NCBI RefSeq assembly: GCF_017874475.1
Contig: NZ_JAGGLO010000013.1
Location: 1-40,490 of the forward strand
Source: Anaerococcus degeneri
Lineage (GTDB): Bacteria > Bacillota > Clostridia > Tissierellales > Peptoniphilaceae
Length of the DNA: 40,490 bases
Reading direction: 5' to 3'
Under the pieces are notes generated by a model, which had not been told where the DNA came from, ran no database searches, and was given only the letters and a program-made list of their open reading frames with translations. How positions within the stretch are numbered: the stretch's first letter is position 1; each line of letters starts with the position of its first letter. The translations under genes were made by a program, and so were the position numbers. Below are positions 26,717 through 34,861 of the stretch, piece after piece.

Positions 26717-26850
26717 GCTATTCAGAACTTTTTTACAAAGTTTATTTATCAGTAATGCAACAAATCCCCCTTTCACATTGGGACTAAGAGTGAAAGGAGA
26801 TAAACGAGCAAGGCTCACTTCCTTTCCTAGACAGAAAGGGGGTGAGAAAC

Positions 26851-27273
26851 ATGAAACCATCTTCTTTTCAGACCACAATAGAAAATCAGTTTGACTATAT
26901 CTGTAAACGTGCTATGGAAGACGAGCGAAAGAATTATATGCTTTATCTTTCAAGGATTGCAAAGCGTGAGGTGTCCTTTTCGGATGTTGGCGATTATCTT
27001 GTTAGCCAGTTTGCGACAACAGATAACTATTCAACTGACTTTCAGATTTTTACACTCAATGGGTTATCAGTAGGCGTTGAAAATGATTTGTTGAGTGAAG
27101 CATTACGTGAGTTGCCAGACAAGAAACGTGAAATTCTACTGCTGTTTTACTTTATGGACATGAGCGATTCAGAAATTGCAGACCTGTTGAAATTGAACCG
27201 TTCTACTGTCTATCGGCATAGAACCAGTGGACTAGCCTTAATTAAAAAGTTTATGGAGGAATTTGAAGAATGA
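26851..27273 (+). CDS. orf7: Tn916 Orf7, sigma-70-like regulator
   Basis: 140-aa sigma factor-like protein with region-4 helix-turn-helix near the C-terminus (LPDKKREILLLFYFMDMSDS then EIADLLKLNRSTVYRHRTSG). It promotes expression of the downstream genes including xis and int. I start at the ATG at 26851, with AAAGGGGGTG upstream; a GTG nine bases earlier overlaps that ribosome-binding site. It overlaps orf8 by four bases. Its transcription rises when tet(M) transcription runs through, linking tetracycline to excision. Confidence 0.9.
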   Translation: MKPSSFQTTIENQFDYICKRAMEDERKNYMLYLSRIAKREVSFSDVGDYLVSQFATTDNYSTDFQIFTLNGLSVGVENDLLSEALRELPDKKREILLLFYFMDMSDSEIADLLKLNRSTVYRHRTSGLALIKKFMEEFEE

Positions 27274-27500
27274 AAACACAATATCCTATGATTCCCTTTC
27301 CTCTCATTGTAAAGGCAACAGATGGCGATACCGAAGCGATTAACCAGATTCTACATCATTACAGAGGGTACATAACGAAGCGTTCCCTACGACTTATGAA
27401 AGATGAATATGGCAATCAAAGTATGGTCGTTGATGAAGTCTTACGTGGAAGAATGGAAACCAGACTGATTACAAAGATTTTGTCATTTGAAATTAAGTAA
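27270..27500 (+). CDS. orf8: Tn916 Orf8, helix-turn-helix domain protein
   Basis: 76-aa small protein of the HTH_16-type family that regularly follows Orf7-like sigma factors in Tn916 and other ICEs. It begins MKTQYPMIPFPLIVKATDGD and includes AINQILHHYRGYITKRSLR. It is coupled to orf7 through an ATGA overlap. It resembles a truncated sigma region 2, so with Orf7 it may act as a split sigma factor; this is inferred from size and order. Confidence 0.88.
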   Translation: MKTQYPMIPFPLIVKATDGDTEAINQILHHYRGYITKRSLRLMKDEYGNQSMVVDEVLRGRMETRLITKILSFEIK

Positions 27501-27960
27501 TATCCTCTCTCCTTTCGTGGAAGCGTGCTAAACCATTCCACGCTTCCCGAACAGGGAGGTTTGTTATTCCACCAAAGCATATTGAGCTTTCAATGTGTTT
27601 TGATAGGCTAACGAGCCATTGTTCTTTGAAAACTGAATAAAAGTAATCGAATACGTTTCGATAAGAAAAGAGCCAACGGAACTAACCGCCATGACCTATC
27701 TTATAAAGATAGCGAGCGATTCATGTTAGTGATCCGAGAAGCAATCTTTAGCAGGATTGCCTGCAACGACATTCTTATCGTGATAATGATACTCCCATAC
27801 AGTCAATAGTCCGAGCGTGATAAAACCGTCGCAGGCAATGAGTATGGCTACATGAGAACCATGCAGGGGTGGAACTCCCGTGAGCTTTGCTAAAGCTGTT
27901 CGATTGCTGGTAAAACAACTTTTATGAAATCCAAATAAGTGATTTGGAAAGGAGGATTTT
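27501..27960 (+). promoter_or_regulatory. Structured 460-base leader region upstream of xis
   Basis: No plausible plus-strand gene. It is dense in inverted repeats: GGAAGCGTG/CACGCTTCC (27519-27547), CATATTGA/TCAATGTG (near 27578-27597), CTATCTT-ATA-AAGATAG (27696-27712), a long-range pair ATTGCCTGC/GCAGGCAAT (27756-27764, 27831-27839), AGCTTT/AAAGCT (27883-27897) and CCAAAT/ATTTGG (27931-27947) just before the xis ribosome-binding site. Promoter and Xis-binding sites for excision are expected here. A minus-strand 83-codon frame at 27726-27977 overlaps the start of xis and is not called a gene. Confidence 0.5.
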
Positions 27961-28164
27961 ATGAAGCAGACTGACATTCCTATTTGGGAACGTTATACCC
28001 TAACCATTGAAGAAGCGTCAAAATATTTTCGTATTGGCGAAAACAAGCTACGACGCTTGGCAGAGGAAAATAAAAATGCAAATTGGCTGATTATGAATGG
28101 CAATCGTATTCAGATTAAACGAAAACAATTTGAAAAAATTATAGATACATTGGACGCAATCTAG
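27961..28164 (+). CDS. xis: Tn916 excisionase Xis
   Basis: 67-aa winged-helix excisionase that binds near both ends of Tn916 and helps Int excise it. The winged-helix core includes [20 protein letters not shown] and [20 protein letters not shown]. The gene has a strong AAAGGAGG ribosome-binding site right behind a hairpin. It lies 81 bases upstream of int on the same strand. Length equals the reference protein. Confidence 0.95.
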
Positions 28165-28245
28165 CGTCGCCAAAGGGTCTTGTATATGATAAAATAGTAT
28201 TAAGTCGTATCAAGGCTCTTTCCATAAAGGAAAGGAGCAAATGCC

Positions 28246-29463
28246 ATGTCAGAAAAAAGACGTGACAATAAAGGTCGAATCTTAAAGACTGGAGAGAGCC
28301 AACGAAAAGACGGAAGATACTTATACAAATATATAGATTCATTTGGAGAACCGCAATTTGTTTACTCGTGGAAACTTGTGGCTACAGACCGAGTACCAGC
28401 AGGAAAGCGTGATTGTATCTCACTTAGAGAGAAAATCGCAGAGTTACAGAAAGACATTCATGATGGTATTGATGTTGTAGGAAAGAAAATGACACTCTGC
28501 CAGCTTTACGCAAAACAGAACGCTCAAAGACCAAAGGTTAGAAAAAACACTGAAACTGGACGCAAATATCTTATGGATATTTTGAAGAAAGACAAGTTAG
28601 GTGTAAGAAGTATTGACAGTATTAAGCCATCAGACGCTAAAGAATGGGCTATTAGAATGAGTGAAAATGGTTATGCTTATCAAACCATCAATAACTACAA
28701 ACGTTCTTTAAAGGCTTCATTCTATATTGCTATACAAGATGATTGTGTTCGGAAGAATCCATTTGACTTTCAACTGAAAGCAGTTCTTGATGATGATACT
28801 GTCCCTAAGACCGTACTAACAGAAGAACAGGAAGAAAAACTGTTAGCCTTTGCAAAAGCTGATAAAACCTACAGCAAAAATTATGATGAAATTCTGATAC
28901 TCTTAAAAACAGGTCTTCGTATTTCAGAGTTTGGTGGTTTGACACTTCCAGATTTAGATTTTGAGAATCGTCTTGTCAATATAGACCATCAGCTATTGAG
29001 AGATACTGAAATTGGGTACTACATTGAAACACCAAAGACCAAAAGTGGCGAACGTCAAGTTCCTATGGTTGAAGAAGCCTATCAAGCATTTAAGCGAGTG
29101 TTAGCGAATCGAAAGAATGATAAGCGTGTTGAGATTGATGGATATAGTGATTTCCTCTTTCTTAATAGAAAGAACTATCCAAAAGTGGCAAGTGATTACA
29201 ACGGCATGATGAAAGGTCTTGTTAAGAAATACAATAAGTATAACGAGGATAAATTGCCACACATCACTCCACATAGTTTGCGACATACATTCTGTACCAA
29301 CTATGCAAATGCAGGAATGAATCCAAAGGCATTACAGTACATTATGGGACATGCTAATATAGCCATGACGCTGAACTATTACGCACATGCAACATTCGAT
29401 TCTGCAATGGCAGAAATGAAACGCTTGAATAAAGAGAAGCAACAGGAGCGTCTTGTTGCTTAG
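28246..29463 (+). CDS. int: Tn916 integrase, tyrosine recombinase
   Basis: 405-aa lambda-type integrase that cuts and joins the element ends and the AT-rich target. The N-terminal arm-binding domain (about 1-75) is followed by the core-binding domain and a C-terminal catalytic domain with GLRISE, HSLRHTF and GHANIAMTLNYY, the nucleophile being Tyr379. It also assists relaxase action at oriT in Tn916. Start ATG at 28246 with AAAGGAG upstream. It ends about 150 bases from the right end of the element and is complete. Confidence 0.97.
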   Translation: MSEKRRDNKGRILKTGESQRKDGRYLYKYIDSFGEPQFVYSWKLVATDRVPAGKRDCISLREKIAELQKDIHDGIDVVGKKMTLCQLYAKQNAQRPKVRKNTETGRKYLMDILKKDKLGVRSIDSIKPSDAKEWAIRMSENGYAYQTINNYKRSLKASFYIAIQDDCVRKNPFDFQLKAVLDDDTVPKTVLTEEQEEKLLAFAKADKTYSKNYDEILILLKTGLRISEFGGLTLPDLDFENRLVNIDHQLLRDTEIGYYIETPKTKSGERQVPMVEEAYQAFKRVLANRKNDKRVEIDGYSDFLFLNRKNYPKVASDYNGMMKGLVKKYNKYNEDKLPHITPHSLRHTFCTNYANAGMNPKALQYIMGHANIAMTLNYYAHATFDSAMAEMKRLNKEKQQERLVA

Positions 29464-29476
29464 TAGTACAAATGAA

Positions 29477-29496
29477 TTTACTACTTATTTACCACT
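29477..29496. promoter_or_regulatory. Right-end Int arm-binding repeats of Tn916
   Basis: TTTACTACT (29477-29485) and TTTACCACT (29488-29496) are spaced 11 bases apart just after int, the counterpart of the left-end pair at 11680-11699. Confidence 0.7.
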
Positions 29497-29674
29497 TCTG
29501 ACAGCTAAGACATGAGGAAATATGCAAAGAAACGTGAAGTATCTTCCTACAGTAAAAATACTCGAAAGCACATAGAATAAGGCTTTACGAGCATTTAAGA
29601 AAATATAAAAAGATAATTAGAAATTTATACTTTGTTTGTATGTAAAATTATCTATAAGTTAATAGATGCTTAAC

Positions 29675-29807
29675 GCTTGCTACCTTAATTATTCTTTTGT
29701 AGCAAGCACAGTAAGTGTACGGACACTTACGAAAAAATTGATGAAGCAGCCCTCTGGGATCTGCTTCTTTTTTTATCAATTTTTTAACTTGTTAGGGTGT
29801 ACCCTAA
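29675..29807 (+). other. oriT: Putative oriT of the outer element, upstream of mobC
   Basis: Four inverted repeats in 133 bases: GCTTGCTAC/GTAGCAAGC (29675-29707), GTAAGTGT-ACGG-ACACTTAC (29711-29730), AAAAAATTGAT...ATCAATTTTT enclosing GAAGCAG/CTGCTTC with seven Ts (29732-29785), and TTAGGGTGTACCCTAA (29792-29807). Position directly upstream of mobC and the relaxase gene fits an origin of transfer; the third repeat could double as a terminator or attenuator. The nick position is not assigned. Confidence 0.6.
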
Positions 29808-29840
29808 GACCCCGAAATACATTCAAAGGAGGATTTACCT

Positions 29841-30191
29841 ATGGCAAATAGAACACGAAATGAAAGACTTGAAATTAAATTAACTGAAGAAGAAAAGGCT
29901 CTTTTTGAGGAGAAAAGAAAACTTGCGAAATGCAAAAATATGAGCCATTTCATTCGCAAGTGCGTTTTAGAAAAGGAAATATATCAAGTGGATTTAGAAC
30001 CCTTTAGAGATTTACAAGGCTTGCTTTCCAATGCTACAAACAACATCAATCAGATTGCAAAGCGTGTAAATTCTACCGGAATAATCTACAAAGACGATAT
30101 AAACGATATGAAAAAGCAGATTGAATATTTCTCAAAAGAGTTGTGGCAAATACATTCTCTGCTTCTTAACAGAACTTCCGGAGGTGATTAA
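29841..30191 (+). CDS. mobC: MobC-type relaxosome accessory protein
   Basis: 116-aa protein with an N-terminal ribbon-helix-helix region (RNERLEIKLTEEEKALFEEK) and a C-terminal half with the LQGLLSNATNNINQIAKRVN block that is diagnostic for the MobC/bacterial mobilization family. It binds the oriT and helps the relaxase nick. AAAGGAGG precedes its ATG and it is six bases upstream of the relaxase gene. It belongs to the outer ICE, not to Tn916, which uses Orf20 instead. Confidence 0.9.
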   Translation: MANRTRNERLEIKLTEEEKALFEEKRKLAKCKNMSHFIRKCVLEKEIYQVDLEPFRDLQGLLSNATNNINQIAKRVNSTGIIYKDDINDMKKQIEYFSKELWQIHSLLLNRTSGGD

Positions 30192-30196
30192 ATTTT

Positions 30197-31528
30197 ATGG
30201 CTATTACAAAAATACATCCTATAAAATCAACACTTAATCTCGCCATTTCATATATTGTTAATGGAGAAAAAACGGACGAGCAAATCTTAGTAAGCACTCA
30301 TAAATGCCATCAGGAAACTGCTCATACTCAATTTTTAAGAACACGAAATGATGCGGGAACAAACGGAACTGTTCTTGCAAGACACCTCATTCAATCCTTT
30401 TTACCCGGAGAAGCAAGTCCTGAAATGGCACATCAGATCGGTCTTGAACTATGTAAAAAGATATTAAAGGATGAGTACGAATTTGTCTTATCTACCCATA
30501 TAGATAAAGGGCATATCCACAATCACATCATATTCAATAATGTCAATATGGTTACTGGTAAGTGCTATCAATCCAACAAAAGAAGTTACCACCAAATCAG
30601 GTATCAGAGCGATAAGTTATGTAAAGAAAATAACCTATCTGTGATTGATGAGTTCTACGAGAGCTATAAGAGAAAGTACAAAACAAATGGAAAGTCATGG
30701 TATGAAAATGAGCAATCTAAGAAAGGTACTTCTTGGAAAAGCAGGCTTCAATTTGATATTGATCGTCTGATAAAACAGTCTAAGGATTGGGAAGAATTCC
30801 TAAAGAAGATGGCTGAACTTGGTTATGAAATAAAACATGGCAAACACATTGCCTTTAAGCCAAAAGATAAGCAGAGATTTACAAGGGCTAAGACGATTGG
30901 TGAAGATTATACCGAAGAAAGATTAAAAGAGCGTATTACAGAAAATCAATCTATTAAAGCCCCACCTGTCAAAAAACGAATCGGAAATATCATCAATATG
31001 AGTACCAATGCCAAAGTGAAAGAGAGCAAAGGCTATGAATATTGGGCAACAAAACATAACTTAAATACAATGGCTGAGTCAGTTGTTTTCATCAGGGAAC
31101 ATGGCATTAAATCCGTTAAGCAGCTTGATGAATACATTAGGAAAAGTGCTGAAGAAAGACAAGGTTTACAAGATAAAATCAAAGAAATTGATAAGGAAAT
31201 GCAGCTACTTTCTGATACGATGGAACAAGTTCATACCGTTAAAAAGTATCGAGCCTATTACAAGGAATATAAGGCAAATCCATCGGACAAGGCATTTTAT
31301 GAAGAATACAAATCGCAAATCACGCTCTATGAAACTGCTCTTTCCAAGCTGAAAAGCTCCTATTCTAAACTTCCAAATTCAAAGAATATTTTAGATAGAC
31401 TTGATAAACTGCAAGAAAAAAAGAATATCCTCATGAAAGAGTATTCTTCCTCAAAATCTACTATGGACGAGCTTTATCAAATACGAAAGAACTATGGAAT
31501 TTACATGGGCAAGGAGATGGAGAGATAG
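30197..31528 (+). CDS. MobP/VirD2-type relaxase of the outer element
   Basis: 443-aa relaxase/mobilization nuclease expected to nick the outer element's oriT and stay covalently linked to the 5' end. The N-terminal domain has the metal-binding motif seen as THIDKGHIHNHIIFNNVN (three histidines, about residues 110-127) and an early region MAITKIHPIKSTLNLAISYI with a tyrosine candidate. The C-terminal half is charged and largely coiled coil (about 310-430). It follows mobC, with GGAGGTG before the ATG. The Tn1549-type relaxases have this size and order. Catalytic tyrosine not assigned with certainty. Confidence 0.9.
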   Translation: MAITKIHPIKSTLNLAISYIVNGEKTDEQILVSTHKCHQETAHTQFLRTRNDAGTNGTVLARHLIQSFLPGEASPEMAHQIGLELCKKILKDEYEFVLSTHIDKGHIHNHIIFNNVNMVTGKCYQSNKRSYHQIRYQSDKLCKENNLSVIDEFYESYKRKYKTNGKSWYENEQSKKGTSWKSRLQFDIDRLIKQSKDWEEFLKKMAELGYEIKHGKHIAFKPKDKQRFTRAKTIGEDYTEERLKERITENQSIKAPPVKKRIGNIINMSTNAKVKESKGYEYWATKHNLNTMAESVVFIREHGIKSVKQLDEYIRKSAEERQGLQDKIKEIDKEMQLLSDTMEQVHTVKKYRAYYKEYKANPSDKAFYEEYKSQITLYETALSKLKSSYSKLPNSKNILDRLDKLQEKKNILMKEYSSSKSTMDELYQIRKNYGIYMGKEMER

Positions 31529-31545
31529 TGTTCTCTCCTCTTTTT
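31519..31545 (+). terminator. Terminator at the end of the relaxase gene
   Basis: GGAGAG (31519-31524) pairs with CTCTCC (31533-31538) followed by a CTTTTT run. The stem overlaps the relaxase stop codon. Confidence 0.55.
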
Positions 31546-31569
31546 AAATTCCTAAATTTATTTTCATAA

Positions 31570-32293
31570 CTATTTTTTACGAACTCTCATTTTCTTTAGT
31601 ATTCTATATGAAATAAAACAGCAACCAATATTTACGATTATGCTAATCAGCAATTCCATAACCGGTGTTTTATATAGTCCCGATAAAACGAATACAGATG
31701 ATATTGGATATATGGCCCTTACAACTTCCTTTGAGGCAAAGAAAATTCCTATAAAGGAGTATATTTCAGCGATAATCAGAGCTATCCAGTAGCTTCTTTT
31801 TACAAGTCCAATAAATGCAATAATTGGAGATATTGCCATAAAAACACCTATTCCAGTTAATACATATACAGCAAAATAATGAACTACTTCACTCATGTTT
31901 ACCGCATTTAAATGCAATACCGCTTCTACAATTAAAGATACCATAAACAATATTAGATAAACAAAAATGCTACCCAACAGAGTAATTATCATTTTTGCAG
32001 TAATCATATTCCTCTCATCTATCGGTATTAGCTTCAATGATTTGAGTACATCTTCTTGTTCTTCACGGCAAATAATATATCCTCCAAACAACGCTATCAA
32101 ACTTGGCAATACATAATATGTTGTTAAAGACTGCACCTGTAAAATATACCACAAATGTATCTATATACTTTTTGTCACCAAATGAAAATTGTCCTTGAAG
32201 AAACACAACCCCTAACGTCATTATGAGTGCGAATACAAGCAAAAAAATCAATTTTGATCTGTGAAGTTTTTTATATAATACAAGCGTCTTCAT
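31570..32293 (-). pseudogene. Frameshifted ABC-2 type permease
   Basis: Two fragments in different frames together make one six-segment ABC-2 permease of about 240 residues. The N-terminal part (start ATG 32293, MKTLVLYKKLHRSKLIFLLV) runs to DKKYIDTF near 32160; the rest continues in another frame from WYILQVQSLTTYYVLPSLIA to the stop at 31570. A one-base loss in the TTTG run near 32152-32158 explains the break. The second frame could begin at TTG 32154, but would lack the first membrane segment. There is no ATPase gene dedicated to it; the ATPase at 34848 belongs to the FtsX permease. Possibly a decayed lantibiotic-immunity or drug exporter component. Confidence 0.75.
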
Positions 32294-32300
32294 TATGATA

Positions 32301-32338
32301 GTACCCTCTTTACTGGACAAACCAGTAAGGAGGGTACA
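32301..32338 (-). promoter_or_regulatory. 16-bp hairpin upstream of the ABC-2 permease, covering its ribosome-binding site
   Basis: On the minus strand GTACCCTCCTTACTGG pairs with CCAGTAAAGAGGGTAC around a TTTG loop (one mismatch or wobble). The AAAGAGGG that should serve the ATG at 32293 is inside the stem. There is no T-run after it, so it is more likely a translational control or processing element than a terminator. Confidence 0.5.
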
Positions 32339-32362
32339 TATCAAATGCTCACAGCCTTTTTC

Positions 32363-34861
32363 TTATATACTCTTGAAAGTATTATCTGAGTTTTCATTTA
32401 TTGTTTTAAAACCACTTTTTATTGCAAATAAAACTCCTGCAATCATAAATACAAATACTACTATTAGAGGGATATAATTCATATTTGTTATCAGACCTTT
32501 TATCGCAAATACTAATTCATAGTTGCTTCTATAGGCTCTCAGTGCAATTCCCATAATGAACATAAAGATATAGGCTAAGAAAATATTTTTAAACAATATT
32601 TTCCCCTCTCCAAAGACCATCTTTTCCATTTGTTTTTCTGTCATACCTGTAGTGGATAGGAGTTTAAAATCATTGGCTCTCGCTCTAAGGTTGCCTTTAA
32701 AACTATTATAGGCATTGGAAAGAGCAATGGTTATAAGAATAATTTGGATGCCAAGATTTAATAGTTTTTCATTTCTCATTTGTTCTTTATTCATAGCAGC
32801 TTTTATAATTTCTGTAGAAGTGCCATGATCTGATTTTGGAACATAGGTCAAAATCACTTTTTCGGCATCTTCAAATACTTTTTCTTTATTTTTATCGGCT
32901 TTGATTTTTACAAAATAATAATATACAGGATTAGCTTCATCTATTCCGTACTCATCTATAAAATTTCTTAGACTACTTTCACTTGTGTAAATAGCTATTT
33001 CATTTGACTTATATGCCTCTAATCCATAAGGCATTTCATCGATACTTGAATCTATTTTTATAGGCATGGACTTACCATTTGCATTATATTTTAAAGTAAT
33101 ATCTCCAGATTCCTTATCAGAAATTTTTATATAATCTCTAAAGGTGTAAGGCGTACTATTATCTTTAGATACTTTGTTCACTAAAACATAAGTCGCATTT
33201 GTAATATTATTTACTTCTAAAAGGTTTTTAAAATCTTTTTCTGTTAGTGCATAGATACTAGCATAAAGTTTATCACTGGATTTTTTACCACTATCTAGAG
33301 AATTTTTTAAATCTTTAGAAATAAAGTCCTCATTTTCACCAGCATAAAACTTTGTATCTACTCTTTGATAGATGTGTAATTGTTCTATACCTTTAACTTT
33401 TTCCATATCATTCACAAAATTTTTATTCAAAAAGTCATCTGTATAAATACTAGAGTTAAAATTGTACGGACTTTTATATGAATTATATTTTTCGTTCAAA
33501 GTTCTATATGATTGGCTAACTAAAACTGTAGTCAGTACAAAGGCAGAAAGAGCCATTGAGATTACAATAATTCGATAGGTTGATCGATATGACCTATAAT
33601 AATCTTTTGCTAAAGTCTTTTCTATAGGTCCATTTATTTTTGATTTTCCTAATTTTATATTTTTTTCTGTAATCCCATTTAAACCTTCTATTATCTTTAA
33701 TTTTGCACTTTTCCTAGCAGGGATTGTCGCAGATAAATATACTGTCAAAAGCGATAATAAAATAATTATTAAAATAGAAGTAAGATCTAAATAAACTAGG
33801 TGAAAATCTGGTGCCTTAAAACTTTCTCCAATTATCTCAGACATATTCTTATAGGATACTGAGTTATTAAGCCACATTAAATACATTAATAAGTTTGCGA
33901 AAACCCAGGATAGAAGTGTACCTAAGGCTACTGGCAATGCAGATAGTTTAAAGGCTTTCTTTTTTATCATTTTTTTAACTTGTTTTGCAGTCATACCTGT
34001 GCTTTTTAATAGGGCAATTTCTTTTAAATCTCTATTATTCCATACGTTAAAAGCACCATAGATAATAAAAGCAAATAGAAGAACTAGAAAGAAATACGCA
34101 CTATACTCTTCTACAGCAGATTTTATCACTGACTTAGGTGGAAATATTCCTTGAGGATAAATCATCTTATACTCTAAAATATCTGTGTTATAAGATAGTC
34201 TTCCTATGTCTATTGAAGACCTCTCGTCTATATTCATAGTAGATAAAATTTCTCTAGTCTTTGTATAAGTATCTCTTGGATGCTTATACCATATTAAGGC
34301 TTCTAAACCTCTATTGTTTTTTAATAAGTCTATCTTTTTATCACTATCAGCCATAGTAAGAAACATAGACTTTTCAAAAGAATATCCATAATCATCATAG
34401 ACTCCAACTATGGTATAAGTTTTATCACTTGCAGTAATTTTAGAGCCTATATCATAATTTTTATTCTTTGTTAAAAATCTTTCTGGCACTAATAGTTCAT
34501 TTGAATTATTAGGTTCTCTTCCTTTTTTTATTTCGTAGCCAGTTAATAGGTTGCTATATTTTCCATTTTCATAAATATTTGCATTTAAATCTGTCTCTAT
34601 GATTTTATTAAAAGAAATTTTTTCTATATCCGTATCATTTATTAATTTATCATATAGTTTTTCATCAACTTCAGTAATTGCTACATGGTAGTCTCCAATA
34701 GTTTTTCTTACGTAGTTATACTTGTCATATTTTAAGGATCCTACAATAAATACAACTGTACCTAGCAATATAACTGCTAAAAGTATGGAAATTTTAATAG
34801 CAAAACTGTCTTTCTTATTATTTTTTACAGCTCCATCAGCTAGGTCATTAATAATTTTCAT
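32363..34861 (-). CDS. ABC transporter permease with two FtsX domains
   Basis: 832-aa permease of the MacB/FtsX type. One membrane segment near residue 25 is followed by an extracellular domain of about 190 residues, then three segments with FtsX motifs (LLKSTGMTAKQVKKMIKKKA). A second copy follows: segment near residue 435, a large extracellular domain, and three C-terminal segments with LLSTTGMTEKQMEKMVFGEG. The repeated xxTGMTxKQ motif marks the two halves. Start chosen at ATG 34861, nine bases after AGGAG; an ATG nine bases upstream has no space for that site. It overlaps the ATPase gene by 14 bases. With the two-component system it resembles peptide-antibiotic resistance transporters; it differs from BceB in having two full extracellular domains. 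Confidence 0.88.
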   Translation of the reverse strand: MKIINDLADGAVKNNKKDSFAIKISILLAVILLGTVVFIVGSLKYDKYNYVRKTIGDYHVAITEVDEKLYDKLINDTDIEKISFNKIIETDLNANIYENGKYSNLLTGYEIKKGREPNNSNELLVPERFLTKNKNYDIGSKITASDKTYTIVGVYDDYGYSFEKSMFLTMADSDKKIDLLKNNRGLEALIWYKHPRDTYTKTREILSTMNIDERSSIDIGRLSYNTDILEYKMIYPQGIFPPKSVIKSAVEEYSAYFFLVLLFAFIIYGAFNVWNNRDLKEIALLKSTGMTAKQVKKMIKKKAFKLSALPVALGTLLSWVFANLLMYLMWLNNSVSYKNMSEIIGESFKAPDFHLVYLDLTSILIIILLSLLTVYLSATIPARKSAKLKIIEGLNGITEKNIKLGKSKINGPIEKTLAKDYYRSYRSTYRIIVISMALSAFVLTTVLVSQSYRTLNEKYNSYKSPYNFNSSIYTDDFLNKNFVNDMEKVKGIEQLHIYQRVDTKFYAGENEDFISKDLKNSLDSGKKSSDKLYASIYALTEKDFKNLLEVNNITNATYVLVNKVSKDNSTPYTFRDYIKISDKESGDITLKYNANGKSMPIKIDSSIDEMPYGLEAYKSNEIAIYTSESSLRNFIDEYGIDEANPVYYYFVKIKADKNKEKVFEDAEKVILTYVPKSDHGTSTEIIKAAMNKEQMRNEKLLNLGIQIILITIALSNAYNSFKGNLRARANDFKLLSTTGMTEKQMEKMVFGEGKILFKNIFLAYIFMFIMGIALRAYRSNYELVFAIKGLITNMNYIPLIVVFVFMIAGVLFAIKSGFKTINENSDNTFKSI

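Larger units (their letters stand above)
26347..26850 (+). promoter_or_regulatory. Regulatory interval between orf9 and orf7
   Basis: No long gene. It contains the repeat AGCACTAC/GTAGTGCT (26442-26449, 26479-26486), a long hairpin at 26505-26570 (TTGTATAT..ATATACAA outside, ATGGCG..CGCCAT inside), the putative 23-codon ORF and a terminator. Divergent promoters for orf9 and orf7 must lie here; the AT-rich stretch at 26420-26520 is the likely site. Confidence 0.5.
11600..29610 (+). mobile_element. Tn916 family conjugative transposon with tet(M)
   Basis: All Tn916 modules are present in canonical order and orientation: orf24-orf13 (conjugation), tet(M) with leader, orf6, orf9, orf7, orf8, xis and int, with the known oriT between orf21 and orf20. 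The span of about 18.0 kb agrees with the 18,032 bp of the reference element. Paired TTTACTACT-type Int arm sites lie inside both ends. The exact ends are not certain: the left is AT-rich sequence near 11600-11612 (AAAAATAGCATAAAAATC), the right near 29600-29625 (AAGAAAATATAAAAAGATAA). It is inserted between the tetR cargo promoter and the oriT/mobC region of a different ICE. No frameshift was seen in any of its long genes. Confidence 0.95.

Noticed and set aside
26706-26894. 62-codon plus-strand frame before orf7
   Set aside because: It starts inside the terminator at 26674-26716 and runs out of frame into orf7; no ribosome-binding site and no family likeness.
27726-27977. 83-codon minus-strand frame, overlapping the start of xis
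   Set aside because: It lies over the structured leader and the xis start, has no clear ribosome-binding site, and no domain was recognised. It may correspond to orf5 of older Tn916 maps; I treat it as a shadow of the leader structure.
11600-29610. CRISPR array or novel defence system within Tn916
   Set aside because: No regularly spaced repeats were seen; the only defence-related gene is the known ardA, and all other genes match the standard Tn916 set.
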